Shown here: piece by piece, positions 13,996 through 24,285 of the stretch
Numbering within the stretch: position 1 is the stretch's first letter
Layout of the letters: every line of letters starts with the position of its first letter
Assembly (NCBI GenBank): GCA_015183035.1
Contig: JACZZP010000002.1
Coordinates: 62,001 to 126,000 of the forward strand
Reading direction: 5' to 3'
DNA length: 64,000 nucleotides
DNA from: Meloidogyne chitwoodi
Lineage: Eukaryota > Nematoda > Chromadorea > Rhabditida > Meloidogynidae
The notes under the pieces: model-generated
The model's database searches: none
Seen by the model: the letters and a program-made list of their open reading frames with translations, nothing else
Told to the model about the DNA's origin: nothing
Program-made: the position numbers and the translations under genes

Positions 13996-14139
13996 GAATT
14001 TAAAACAATTAATTTATATAAACTGACGTTTCAGTGCCAACCGAGATTTTAATATACATGTTTCTTACTGTATTACACTCGGTGATATTTGACTAACCTG
14101 AAAAATAGATTTATTGATTTTTGGGAAAAGATTTTTTGT

Positions 14140-14292
14140 TTAAAATGGTCAACAATGAATAATTTTGCAAAATGGTCATTAGTTCCTTTTATGAGATTTA
14201 AACGTTACAAAATATTGTAAAACGGTCGATGACACAAAATGTTGTAAAATGGTCAACCGTCAATTTGTTGCAAAATGGTCAATAACATAAAA
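14140..14292. repeat. AAAATGGTCAA short repeats
   Basis: Five or six copies of a TTGTAAAATGGTCAA-like word with variable spacing of about 30 bp (for example AAAATGGTCAACAATGAATA, TTGCAAAATGGTCATTAG, TTGTAAAACGGTCGATGAC). Likely a degenerate minisatellite at the edge of the repeat block. Confidence 0.7.
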
Positions 14293-15979
14293 GATTATTT
14301 TTCATCCTATTAGAAGAACTAGATCTTGAATCTTTATTATCGTTTTAAATTGGATTTAAAAACTCAGGCAAAAAACTAAATTTATTCAGATGCTGACATT
14401 AAAAGTTCTCTCCTAATTATTAAATATTTTAAAATTACAAGCAATCTTTATTATTTTCATTTTCACAGTAAAAATAAAATAAAAACAAAAAATAAAATTT
14501 TGCATCGGTTTAGTGACTTAGTTTTGTTTTATTTTAATTATAAAAATATATATGTTGTAAAAATAAACAATGAAAAAAAAGATAAATTTATTTATTACTC
14601 TCCCTTTTCCTGAATTAAATTTTTTGTTCCTGCGTAAACCTAAATATATTAAACTATAAAAATATTAAAATAATAATAATAAAACCTTTATTTTTCCAAA
14701 AGTGGGTCAAATTGATGGATTGTCGTAACTTATACTTTGCCCCTCCGGCAGAAGAAAAATAATATTCTATCACTAAATAGCTCACACAAAAGTTGGTAAC
14801 AGCACAATATGCCGATTCAACTGCTCCCCTTCTTTACTAATAAATAAATAAATGACCAACAAAGAGACAATAAAGAGAGGAGAATTTTTGATCTGAAAAT
14901 GGTGAGCAGTAGCAGCTGCTATTCTCTCTTTTAAGGTAAAAGAGGAAGGCCACCAATTGTAATAATAATAATCACACAAAAATATTATAGAAAATAGAGA
15001 TTAATATTTTTGCTGCGCAAGTCTAAATCAAAAATAGTAGTATATATCATCATTGCCTCAACTTCTCGCATTATCGGCACCATAAAAAAAGAGAAAAATA
15101 TTGGGCGGTGGAAAAGTGGTCGTCGTCTCGTCGAGGCCGTAATGGCGACACAACGTTGACCCATTCCTAACACACACAAACAATAGTCACCGCCTATATT
15201 TTTCGGGTTGACAAGAGGCACATTTAAGCAGCCGTTGTTTGATACAGATCATCATTCTCAGCAAGCTTTCCTTCTTCTACAGCAAAAATAAAATTCAGCA
15301 AAGATAAAAGCTCTCTAAAAAGGAAATATTTTTTTATTTATATGACCTTTTATTATTTTTTTTCCTTATTTTTTGATAATTATTTATTTGTGCACATTTT
15401 TATATTTATTTACCCTCCAAAAAAGGATTAAAAATAGTAATTAGATTTTTTGGTAAAAATATTCCCGTTGACCAAATCATTTATTTTTTTACTTAAAAAA
15501 TTGGGCAAAAATTATTTTTATTTTTCTTTTTTAATTATTAAGAATATTTACCTTATTTTAGGCTATAATTAAGGGTTGATCATTTAGAAAAATCTTCAAT
15601 ACTTTAAAAATATTAATAATACAAGTTATTCAACATATCCATCAAATATTTATTTTTCAGTGATTCGGATAGTTGAAAAAATCCAGTTTCTAAAAATAAG
15701 TAAAATATTAATAATCTGAGATCCTAATCTCGCCAATAATACGTGCAGTTTTTACTGCTATATATTTAAAAGAGTATTTACTTTCAAAACATTTTTTATA
15801 TGCGCATTTATCTTTGAAAATGTTTTTAAACTCTCCAAAACTTTTTGAAAGGCGTGGCCTTCTGAATGAAAATAAAACTTTTCCTTTTTATTTTCAAAAC
15901 ACTATATATTTTACGCGATATTAATAATTAAAATCAAATGGTTTTTATTTTCAGAGCAGCAATTTTCAATTCAACAAAA
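14293..15979. other. Gene-free region upstream of the KR-rich secreted gene
   Basis: No supported coding exon. A less AT-rich patch at about 14700-15260 contains a few short open frames on the minus strand (14782-14979, 14985-15221) without splice context or family resemblance. It may include promoter or 5' UTR of the gene starting at 15980. Confidence 0.5.
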
Positions 15980-17214
15980 ATGCGAGCATTCTTAGTTTTC
16001 GTTATTTCACTTGCCTTGATTGTATCATTTGTGTTTGCTAATACAGCAGACAATACAAAGACACAGGCATCGGTAAAATAATTTTTTTTAATAAAATGGT
16101 CTTATAGTAAATTAGAATTAAAGTTTACCCCCAGCCAGGTTCGAACCTGCAACATCTTTCAAACATAATTGGAAGCTCTACCGACTAAGCCACCGTTGTC
16201 ATAATTCTTATTTCATTTTTTCTTTCTTATAAACTCACGCCTAAATAATTAAAATTTTTGAACTGCTTTAACTATTTAATCTGTAATTTTTAGGATTCGG
16301 CTGCAACTAACATTGAACATAATAAAAAGGAAGAAACTGCCGAAAAGCGTGCAACTGAAGAGAAGAAAATTGCCGCTGATGAGTCTTCCCATGCTGTTGG
16401 TGGTATTACAAAAGAAAACGCTGGAAAATTAGAAAATAAACGTGAGGAAAGCAAAATTGAAGGACAACAACAAGCAACAAATGCTGAAGAAAATGTTGCT
16501 GGTCGTGAAAAGAAAAATGAGAAGAGAGATGAGGAACGAGCTCGTGAAACTTCTGGAGTAAAGAATACTGAAGAGAAACTAGAAGGTAAAACTGAAACTA
16601 AAAGAGGAGATGCTGAATTAGACAAAAGCCAAGCTGTAAGAAAGACTGAAGAAAATATCGAAACAAGCAAAACTGAAAAGCATGAAAATAAGAAGCGTGA
16701 TACTGAAATCCAGAAAAATGATCAAAAAAATGAAAAGAGAGAAGAGACCCACGGAGCAACTACAGGAGAAAAGAATATTCCTGCTGTTGTAGAATCAAAA
16801 AATAAAAGAGACGAAATTGTTGGAGGAGAAATTAATAAAGATGAAGCAAAAACAGCAAACAACAATGAAAAAGCTGCTGAAAAGCGTGAAGAAAGTGGAA
16901 AAACTGAACAACAAAGAAAAACTGAAGAAGGAAAAGAAAAGAGAGAAGAAATAACTGCTGGAAATGAAGGAAAAAAGATTCAACATAATGAAGAAATTAC
17001 CAAAAAGACTGAAAAGCGTGATGAAACTGCTGCTTCTGCTACCAATGTTGAAGGAAGGAAGAATATTGGAGCTGAAGAAAAACGTGAAGATAAGCGTGAT
17101 GAAGCTACACCTGAAGAGAAAAAAGAAGAGATTGAAAAGGAAAAGAATATTGAGGGAGGTATTCACAAACAACAGAAACGATGGGCAATTCGTGCAGTAC
17201 GAGCTTTGTTCTAA
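15980..17214 (+). CDS. Secreted Lys/Glu-rich protein with many KR sites
   Basis: Family not recognised. Exon 1 (15980-16072) encodes MRAFLVFVISLALIVSFVFA, a clear signal peptide, followed by NTADNTKTQAS. Exon 2 (16294-17214) encodes about 306 residues dominated by E, K, N, A and T with almost no hydrophobic segment, no Cys, and recurrent AEKRE, KRDE and KREE words. The total is about 337 residues, probably disordered. At least ten Lys-Arg pairs are spread along it, the last at KQQKR just before the C-terminal WAIRAVRALF. If KR sites are cleaved in the secretory pathway, that ten-residue basic-hydrophobic peptide would be released; it lacks the terminal Gly needed for amidation. Alternatives are a structural, LEA-like or effector-like secreted protein. 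The single intron holds a tRNA-like relic. Confidence 0.85.
16130..16203 (-). repeat. tRNA-derived relic in an intron
   Basis: Read on the minus strand it has a perfect A box (TGGCTTAGTCGG) and a B box (GGTTCGAACC) at tRNA-like spacing. The acceptor arms (GACAACG against TGGGGGT) do not pair and the T and anticodon stems contain mismatches, so it is not an intact tRNA gene. A tRNA pseudogene or tRNA-derived SINE fragment is likely. Confidence 0.65.
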
Positions 17215-17672
17215 ATTAAAGAATAAAAAGAAAAATTGAAGAGAAAGAGAGAGGAGGGAAAAAATAAAAATTAAAAAAAAGGAAAAAACAATTAATTGAA
17301 TTTTTAATTTAAATAACAATTAATTGGTTAGAAAAAATTTAAGTGAAATTTAAGAAAATTAAAAACCAATTAATTATTCTGAAAATTATTATTGTTTTTT
17401 TATTTTTTAAATAATTTAAGGTTCCTTAAGGTTTTTTATTTTAAATAATACAATTGTGTGTAATTTGGCAATATAATTATTTTTCTTATTAATATATATT
17501 ATAATTTGTTAAGAAATAAAATTAAGCTTTTGAATTTGTTTTGTTTTAAATTTTATTTGAAAAATTTAGAAATTTTTTGAAAAATTCTGTAACCCAAAAT
17601 TGAAAAAATAGTAACAGAAAATGTTAAATATATTTTACAAGAAAAAAGTCAAAAATACATAAAATATTTAAA
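17215..17672. other. Convergent intergenic spacer
   Basis: 3' ends of the plus-strand KR-rich gene and the minus-strand phosphatase gene face each other here. AT-rich, with candidate AATAAA poly(A) signals (for example near 17515). No further gene seen. Confidence 0.6.
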
Positions 17673-19021
17673 TTATGGTAATAAAAACTCATCTGATTGG
17701 GGATTATTTGGAAAGAAAAATTGTTCAGGCGTGTAAAATTTAATACCTAAATTCATTGCAAAGAGTCGATCATCACAGGAATGGTCTGCTTTTGGGCGAT
17801 TCTTAATTTTAAGTTAAAAAAATAAAAGAAAAATAAAAAACCTTGCTCTTAATTCTCCCGGCTGCCTAAAAATAAAAAATAATTAAACAGAAAATAATAA
17901 AATATTTTGAGGGGTAACCATATATGCAAGGCTATAACTAATTTTAACCAACATCTAAAAACTTCTTTTATAAAACAAAATAATAAAACCTTACAATAAG
18001 TTCTCTACTCTCAAATATTTAATTTAAAAAAGATTACAAACATCTCCAACAAAAAAAGATTCATTCCTTTCTACAATAATAGAACCATTTTCACATTCTT
18101 CAAGTTTATCCCACATCCCTAAAAAATAGACTTAAAAAAATTAATTTAATAAAAAATAAACCAGTAAGAGGTTTTCTAAAGTTTGAAGTTCCTGTCGAAA
18201 TAAAAACCTAAAATAAAAAATTATAATAAATAAAAGAAAAAAAGGAAAACCTGTACAGGTACACCAATCGCTGTACAAATATTTTGAATTTTCTTCTTAA
18301 ATCCAGCAACATCGACTAATTTTTTCTATAAATAAAAAACGTTATAATATTTAAAACATTAAAATTACTAGAGAAATATAATCTAGCACCAAAAGGCATC
18401 GAACCAGTAATATTTCAGTGACATAGTCAGACACCTTACTGACTGAGCCAACGAACGACATTTTATTTTTACATTTTTTTACTTATAAAACTTAAACTTT
18501 AAAAAAACAATGGATTACTAAAAAAATGAGGGATTATATGCATATTATAAATAAAATACTATTTAAAATAAAAAAACCTCAATTCCCATTTGATTTGTAA
18601 ATATGCACAACTTGAAACCATCCTCATGACATTTCCTCAATTTTCCTACAGTTCCAAGAGACCAAAACTGCCAATCATCATTATTTCTAGGAAAAACACG
18701 TCCAGATTTAGTTTTTATTAAAGTTCCGTCTTAATTTTTAAAATTTTATTTTAAAAATTAAAAAAAATTAACCTAAATCAAATCCAGCAATTTTTGATCG
18801 ATGTAAAATTCCTTGAGTTGTGTAAATCATCAATTGTTCTGCAGGGATATGCCAAGTTCCATGTAGTTTCTGAGCTGTTTTGATAAATATTGGTGCTTTA
18901 AATTGTAAGTTATTCAAAAAATAAAGCTCAAATTTTTACCAATTTTTTCTGGCGGTTGCGATGACTCTTTTTCTTCGGTTGTTTGTAAGATCTCACTTTC
19001 CTCAATTTTTCTTTTGGACAT
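17673..19021 (-). CDS. PNKP-type DNA 3'-phosphatase (HAD fold), kinase domain absent
   Basis: DNA end-processing enzyme that removes 3'-phosphates so breaks can be filled and ligated, presumably nuclear. Seven or eight short exons join to about 235 residues: [10 protein letters not shown] start, then [35 protein letters not shown] (HAD motif I with both catalytic Asp), IFTNQMGIE (motif II), [16 protein letters not shown] (motif III Lys), FFVGDAAGR and [16 protein letters not shown] (motif IV). The frame ends with [14 protein letters not shown] and a stop at 17673. Animal PNKP usually continues into a P-loop 5'-kinase and begins with an FHA domain; neither is present. A splice acceptor (CATTTTTAG) 8 nt before the ATG suggests trans-splicing. 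Confidence 0.9.
18383..18460 (-). repeat. tRNA-derived relic in a phosphatase intron
   Basis: On the minus strand it shows an A-box-like TGGCTCAGTCAG and a good B box GGTTCGATGCC at tRNA-like spacing. Acceptor and T stems are largely unpaired. A degenerate tRNA or SINE fragment, lying in the sense direction of the host gene. Confidence 0.6.
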
Positions 19022-19174
19022 TAATAATTCTAAAAATGAATCTAAATGTATTAAATTATTGGAAAAACAATAAAAATATTTTTCAAATTTATTTCAAAAA
19101 ATTGAATAGAAAGAATGAAACTTTGTTTTTGAAAATTTATTATAAAAATAACTTGACTAAAATGTTAAAAAAAA
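19022..19174 (-). promoter_or_regulatory. Intercistronic spacer with trans-splice acceptor
   Basis: 153 bp between the stop of the upstream secreted gene (19175) and the phosphatase ATG (19021), both on the minus strand. It contains an AATAAA poly(A)-type signal shortly after the stop and a splice acceptor TTCATTTTTAG ending at 19030, with no upstream exon in frame. This is the layout of a nematode operon spacer; whether SL1 or SL2 is used cannot be seen. Confidence 0.5.
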
Positions 19175-21166
19175 TTAATAATATTGGTAAATCATTGTTC
19201 CATTATTTAATTGTTTACAAATCATTTTAAAAGATCCTAGCTTTATATTTTCATCAGACATCATTCGAACATTATTAAAATGTGGTAGAAGGCAAGCAAC
19301 CAATTTAGGAAGAGCATAAGACGAGGCACATTCAAAAACAAAATTTTTATTAATCAATTGTGTGCCTAATATAAATTTTAGAATTAAACCATTAAAAAGA
19401 AACCTATTTTCTTATCAGAACACCATGTTGGAATTTTTGAATTTGGAGTCTTTATACTGCTCGAATTTGTTGAGACTCGACTTTCAGCAACACGCCATTC
19501 ACGACTAACAACTCCATTTGGATCATTAGAATCAGCTTTTTTACAAGAAAGAATCATTCCAGGGGATTCCTCAATTTCTTCACCAACAGATATTCGAGTT
19601 TGACGATCTTCTCTAAGACAAGCTACAACTTGTGCAATCATTATAGGAACAGGATTTGACGGTATTTGGTGACATTGAAAAACAAAGTAGTCACCAACAA
19701 TCTGTTTTTTCAAAAAAAATTATATTTTGATAAAAATTATTTAAAAATTAAACCCATTCTTCTCCATCTTGTCTCGTTTTTCCATCATTATCCAAACAAG
19801 TTTTGACAATATTCTCAACTGGTTTACTAGGTTGAACAACAGAAACTCTCCATTCTCTTCTAACCATAATTGTAGGATCGTTTGGATCAACTTTTCGACA
19901 TACAAAAAATTTTCCTGGAGATTCCTCAACTTCTGTTCCAACAGGAATTCTAGTTATTTTATCATCACGAAGACAAGCAATAATTTCTATTTGCATAATT
20001 GACAAACTTTGAGTTACAACTTGATGGCAAGTAAATACAAAATAATCAGATACAATCTAAAAAAATGGTAAAAATTAAAAAAATGTTAATAAATAATAAA
20101 CCCATTCTTCTCCATTTTGTCTTCGTTTCCCTTCACTATCTAAACAAGTTTTATCAGTTTCAACAGGTTTTTTATTAGGTTCAGCAATTCTCCATTCTCT
20201 CCAAACCATTCCAGTAGGCTCTGGATCAATTTTTTTACAAACTAAAAATCTTCCAGGAGTTTCTTCAACTTCAGAACCAACAGGTATACGAGTTTTTAAA
20301 TCTTCTCTAAGGCAAGCAATTACTTCAACTTGCATAACTAATAATGAACTTTGATTGAATAAGACTTGGTGACAAAGCATAACAAAATAGGTACCTACAA
20401 CCTGTTTGAAAATGAATTAAAAAAACTAATTAAAATTAAATTGTTTAAAGAAAATTATTCTAACGGGGTTCAGAAAGTATAACTTAAATTAAAAAATTAG
20501 CATACCCATTCTTCTCCATTTTGTCTTCGTTTTCCTTCACTATCCAAACAAGTATTTGAATCTTCAACTGATTGAGGTAAAGGCACTAATCTCCATTCTC
20601 TGTGTACAATTCCAGTTGGATCATTTGGATTCTCTTTTCTACAACTCAAAAAATGTCCAGGATACTCTTCAACTTGAGAGCCAATGGGTATACGCGTCTT
20701 TTTATCTTCTCTAAGGCAAGCAACAACTTCAATACGCATAATTGGCCAGCTAGTTTCATTTAAAGATATTTGGTGACAAAGCATTACAAAATAATCGCTG
20801 ACAACCTGAAAATGAAATTTAAAAAACACGAGAAAAAGACTAGATTAAAGTCGTCTTTTCTCTATTTTCTTTACAAACATGGACAATCAAAATCTTCTCA
20901 AAATTTTTTTAAGAAAATCTGAAACTTGTTTTCAACCAGTCTTGAAAAAATCCAAAATTTATACCGACCCATTCTTCTCCATTTTTGCGTTTAATTCCCG
21001 CTGTATCAGTGCATGTATTGAAAAAAGAAAATTGCTGGTTCTTCTTAAGTTGTTTTGTTGCTTCATCTTTCTGAAATTGAATATCGTTGATGCCTTGATT
21101 TTTAAAAATTGATGCAAAGGAAATATTTAAAAAGGATAAAATAAAAATAATTTGTAAAGAAAACAT
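19175..21166 (-). CDS. Secreted protein with tandem C-x-D-x-x-G...GEEW domains
   Basis: Exon 1 encodes signal peptide MFSLQIIFILSFLNISFAS and TCTDTAGIKRKNGEEW. Three following exons each encode one repeat: domain body YFV..CHQ...M.IEVVACLRED..TRIP.G..VEE.PG.FL.C.K.DP...REWR, then the next header TCLDSEGKRRQNGEEW, with the intron always right after the Trp codon. A further exon carries the domain body, then a diverged header (PTWCSDKKIG), and a last exon encodes a diverged domain ending KQLNNGTMIYQYY. This gives about five domains of roughly 100 residues, each with four conserved Cys. The pattern resembles the nematode fibronectin-type-I-like domain of MIG-18-related secreted proteins; that assignment is from memory and tentative. 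Identical intron placement indicates growth by exon duplication. Confidence 0.85.
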
Positions 21167-21592
21167 TTTTATTTAACACATTAAACACAAATATATTTAT
21201 TTTTTTATCAAATAAAAATAATTTTGAGCATATTTTCCCCTATTTATTCGGATTTTTTTAAATTTTTTTTATCGTTCCTTTTTTCTAAATTCCAATTAAT
21301 AAAAAATAAAATAACCACCAGACAGAAAAAAGATTTTGCTTTTTCTATAAACCCTTTTTTATTAATGTTGCTTTTTTTATTATTATTATCAAGGTCAAGT
21401 GAACATTTTTGTATAATTTATTAACAAATGACAAAGTAAAAAAGTTAATTTGATAATGCCAGTCAGAACCAGGAACGAGAATATTTTACAAAAATGTTCA
21501 TTAAAATTAAATAAAGTCTTAAAAACAAAAATAAATTAAATTGAAAAATTGCAAAAAAAAAAAGAAATATTAAATTGAAGAATTAATTACCT
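21167..21592. other. Short spacer between minus-strand genes
   Basis: 426 bp between RNase H2B and the secreted tandem-domain gene, both minus strand. AT-rich, no gene seen. The 66-codon frame at 21224-21424 is hydrophobic low complexity. Short enough to be an operon spacer. Confidence 0.5.
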
Positions 21593-22920
21593 TCATTTAT
21601 CAATCTGTTTCTGTCCAAAGAAGGTAAATAAAGATTGCATTCCTGTAGTGGCCATTTGTGAAAATTTGGAAGGACGCTGAAAATAATTAAATAAAGTGAT
21701 CTTAATTTTGAGTCAAAAATGTTTCAAAAAAACTTTAAAAATAATACCTTCTTTGTTGGAACCATTTTCTTATTGCTAGCTGGTTGATCAAAAATTCTCT
21801 TTCTAGATGTGGAATCAGTAGTAGAATTATAATTTGTTCCATCTTCTTTTTTAAGCTCAAGTTGATATCGAAGCAATTCCTCAATGGATGGAGACAAATA
21901 ATCAGACAAAATACCGATAGAATAATGGTTAAGAAAACAATCTGTTCATTTGACAAAATTTAAAAAAATCAAATTAATTTCAAAAGTACCGTCACTTCCT
22001 TCAATTGAATTAACATTCTTCCTTACAGCTTCTTTCAAGGATTCAAATTTAATTTTTAGCCAGTCAATAAGCTTTTCCTCGTTTAGACGGAATTTACTGC
22101 TTCCACTATCCTCTTAAATCACATTAGAGAAAAGTTCGACAAAATTAAAAATTTAAACCATGATATTCTACAACCAAAACCAACGCTTTTTGCAATTTTT
22201 CACTATTTGATAGTAAATGAAGTGGAGATTGATCAAAAAGTTCATCAAGTGAAAGAAAATTTTCCTTGAAATTTTCTAAAATTGGAAGAACTAAAAACAG
22301 CGGATGAACAGGGAGAAACTAAATAAACTAGAAATGAAGTTAAATAAATATAAATTTTACCAAAAGCATTGGACCAGGATCAGAAACAACAGAATCACCA
22401 ACAAAAATTGAATGTTTTTGTCCTTGTTCAATCTCCATTATTTCAAAAGGATTTCCTTCTTTGTCAATCTTAATATTTTAAATTAACAAATAATAATAAA
22501 ATTTAACCAAAAAGAGAACAGGCCTTGCAAATTTTGGATGAGGCAAATGATGGATCTCACCAGTGTTTGAACAAGCTAAAAATAAATTTTTACAATGTTA
22601 AAATGTTTCTAGCGGAAAAATTCGAACCTGTAACAACGTTAAGGATAAACTGGAACTAGCCAACTAAACCACAAACCTCATTAAATTTCCAATTAAAATG
22701 ACTCACATTTCATAATGAAAATTCGTCTATGATAACTCTGATCAGATTCAGGCAAAGTAAAGCTTCCTTCAACTTTTTCATCAATAAGATCATCATTTTC
22801 ATCTTCAAAAGTTGTAATGGAGGCTTTAGAACACACAGAAACAACATCAGAATCTTGTTTCATTTCAACATCTTTAGTGCTAGGCTTGCTGTTAGCTGAC
22901 ATTGAAGATTTAGTTGACAT
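21593..22920 (-). CDS. RNASEH2B: Ribonuclease H2 subunit B
   Basis: Accessory subunit of the RNase H2 complex, which removes ribonucleotides from DNA in the nucleus. About 308 residues from seven exons, close to the family's usual length. After a Ser/Asp-rich start (MSTKSSMSANSKPS) come the beta-barrel strands (RRIFIMKSCSNTGEIHHLPHPKFARPVLFLI, GNPFEIMEIEQGQKHSIFVGDSV), then the family signature VSPVHPLFLVLPIL, LSLDELFDQSPLHLLS, and helices with RLNEEKLIDWLKIKFESL. The C-terminus GMQSLFTFFGQKQIDK aligns with the PCNA-binding (PIP-box) end of vertebrate subunit B (Met in place of Gln), indicating replication-fork recruitment. A splice acceptor lies upstream of the ATG. Intron 1 carries a tRNA-like relic. 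Confidence 0.9.
22606..22677 (-). repeat. tRNA-derived relic in RNASEH2B intron
   Basis: Minus strand shows A-box-like TGGTTTAGTTGG and B-box core GGTTCGAAT at tRNA-like spacing, with a decayed acceptor arm. The third such relic in this window, each inside an intron. Confidence 0.55.
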
Positions 22921-23466
22921 TAAAATAGAGAATACACAAATGAAATTCTAAAATATTAAAAATAACAAGTTGAAAATACTTGAATTGTCCAAAAGAAATG
23001 CAATAAAAGTTGTGATAAAGTAAAAAGTCAGAGAATAACATTTTTAGTACGTTTCAGTCTGGTTGAAATTGTGCCTTAATCTTTTGTAGGAGTGAATACT
23101 CAAACAGATGTTTACTCAAATTTGAGATTTTTCATAATGTAAAATACACATTCCAACAAAAATTAAAAATATAAGCATTTTAAATAGGTAAAAATAATAA
23201 ATTTTTTACAAGTTTTTTAATTTTATCAAGCGCCTTTATTGAAAGAAAATAAAATTAATTTTTAAAATAAAAGGCTAAGAAAGCCAGATCAATGTATATG
23301 AGGAAAAAAGAAGAGCAAAATATGTTTTTTATATTTTAATATTTTCTCTTTTTTTGTTTTGTTTCTTAGCTTGCTCAGCAGCTTAATCTTCTGATTTTAA
23401 AGCATTTCCACTATTTTCTAATTTTTTGCCTAAAAAAAAAAGATTTTCAAATTTAATTTTTAAATT
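22921..23466. other. Spacer between RNase H2B and LEA-like gene
   Basis: AT-rich, about 550 bp, holding a probable abandoned LEA exon (23383-23429, listed separately). No other gene seen on either strand. Confidence 0.5.
23383..23429 (-). pseudogene. Probable abandoned last exon of LEA-like gene
   Basis: Directly downstream of the LEA-like stop, after a good acceptor (TTTTTTTAG), the minus strand reads KKLENSGNALKSED then TAA, followed by AAEQAKKQNKK in frame. The composition matches LEA proteins. The preceding exon now ends in a TAA with no GT donor, so this exon appears disconnected, or used only in another splice form. Confidence 0.4.
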
Positions 23467-24285
23467 TTATGCAGAATTGCCTGCTTCCTTTTTTGCTTCA
23501 GAAGCATCATCCTTTGCAGTATTAGCAGTTCCTCTAATTTTTTGACCTGCAGAATTTGCTGCATTGGCAGCAGAATCTTTGAAGTTTGTCACAGCATTGC
23601 TTGCTTTCTTTCCTGCTTCAGAAGCATCGTCGTTTGCTTCATCAGCAGTAGCTCTAATCTTTTGACCTGCAGCATTCTTTGCATTGATAGCAGAATCCTT
23701 TAAGTTTGTCGCAGCATTATCTGCTTCCTTTCTTGCTTCAGAAGCATCGTCATTTGCAGCATCAGAAGTACCTCTAACTTTTTGCCCTGCAACATTTGCT
23801 GCATTAACAGCAGAATCTTTTAAGTTTGTCGCAGCATTTGCTATTTTTTTTTTTAAATATATATATTACCTATTTTTTCACTAAAAACTTCTAACGTTAA
23901 TTTATGCAAATTCCTTATAAACTTATTTTAATAATATTATCATTAACAGTTATGCTAATTAATTTTTAGTTAATTCCATTGACATACTGCCAAGTCAACA
24001 CACTATCTTCTAAAATACCACTAAAGGTAATGGTTTGCCCTTTTACCCCATAAAATGTCCCAAACACTTTTTAAAATTTATAATTATCTAACTAACCAAC
24101 AGTCTCTCCAGCAACCTTTGCCCCTGATACAACTCTATCTTTAGCACCAGCAGCTGCATTTGCTAAATATAAAAATAAATAAAAACGAATTATTAAACAA
24201 AAAACAAACCAACAGCTTGTCCAGCATTTGTAGCTGCTCCAGTAATAGAATCACGAACGGCGGCAGCTTTTTCAGCTAAATTCAT
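23467..24285 (-). CDS. LEA group 3-like repeat protein
   Basis: Small hydrophilic Ala-, Asp-, Lys-rich protein like the late embryogenesis abundant proteins nematodes make under desiccation; likely unfolded in water and helical when dried. Three exons: MNLAEKAAAVRDSITGAATNAGQAV, then ANAAAGAKDRVVSGAKVAGETV, then three 40-residue repeats beginning A(A/V)TN(L/F)KDSA.NA.N.AGQK(V/I)R and ending DDASEA.K.A.N. The stop follows GNSA at 23467. No signal peptide, so probably cytosolic. A splice acceptor (ATTTTTTAG) sits about 10 nt before the ATG, fitting trans-splicing. Next to a second LEA-like gene upstream on the same strand. Confidence 0.85.

Larger units (their letters stand above)
11220..14080. 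repeat. Repeat mosaic, nested elements
   Basis: A block of about 2.9 kb made of repeated modules. One module (TACTGTAATTCCCC, then CATAATTTTCGGATGTTTAT, then GATTCGACTCAGTTTTTCGA) occurs at about 11330-11440 and again at about 12905-13010. The junction motif GTTTCAGTGCCAAC occurs at about 12867 and 14030, with an inverted GCACTGAAAC at about 11265. The words TTTTCGAGCTC and CGAATGATA recur throughout. No transposase coding sequence was found, so this is non-autonomous or decayed repeat DNA. Confidence 0.75.

Noticed and set aside
14782..15221. Two minus-strand frames in a less AT-rich patch
   Set aside because: No domain, signal or consistent splice sites; composition alone is not enough.
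16130..16203. A functional tRNA gene
   Set aside because: Acceptor stem halves do not pair and other stems have mismatches; only the promoter-box motifs are kept.
17185..17214. Link between the C-terminal RALF letters and plant RALF peptides
   Set aside because: Chance spelling; the plant peptides share none of this sequence's features.
16290..17319. Long minus-strand Phe/Ser-rich frames
   Set aside because: Antisense shadows of the Lys/Glu-rich secreted gene; GAA/AAG codons read backwards give Phe, Ser and Leu.
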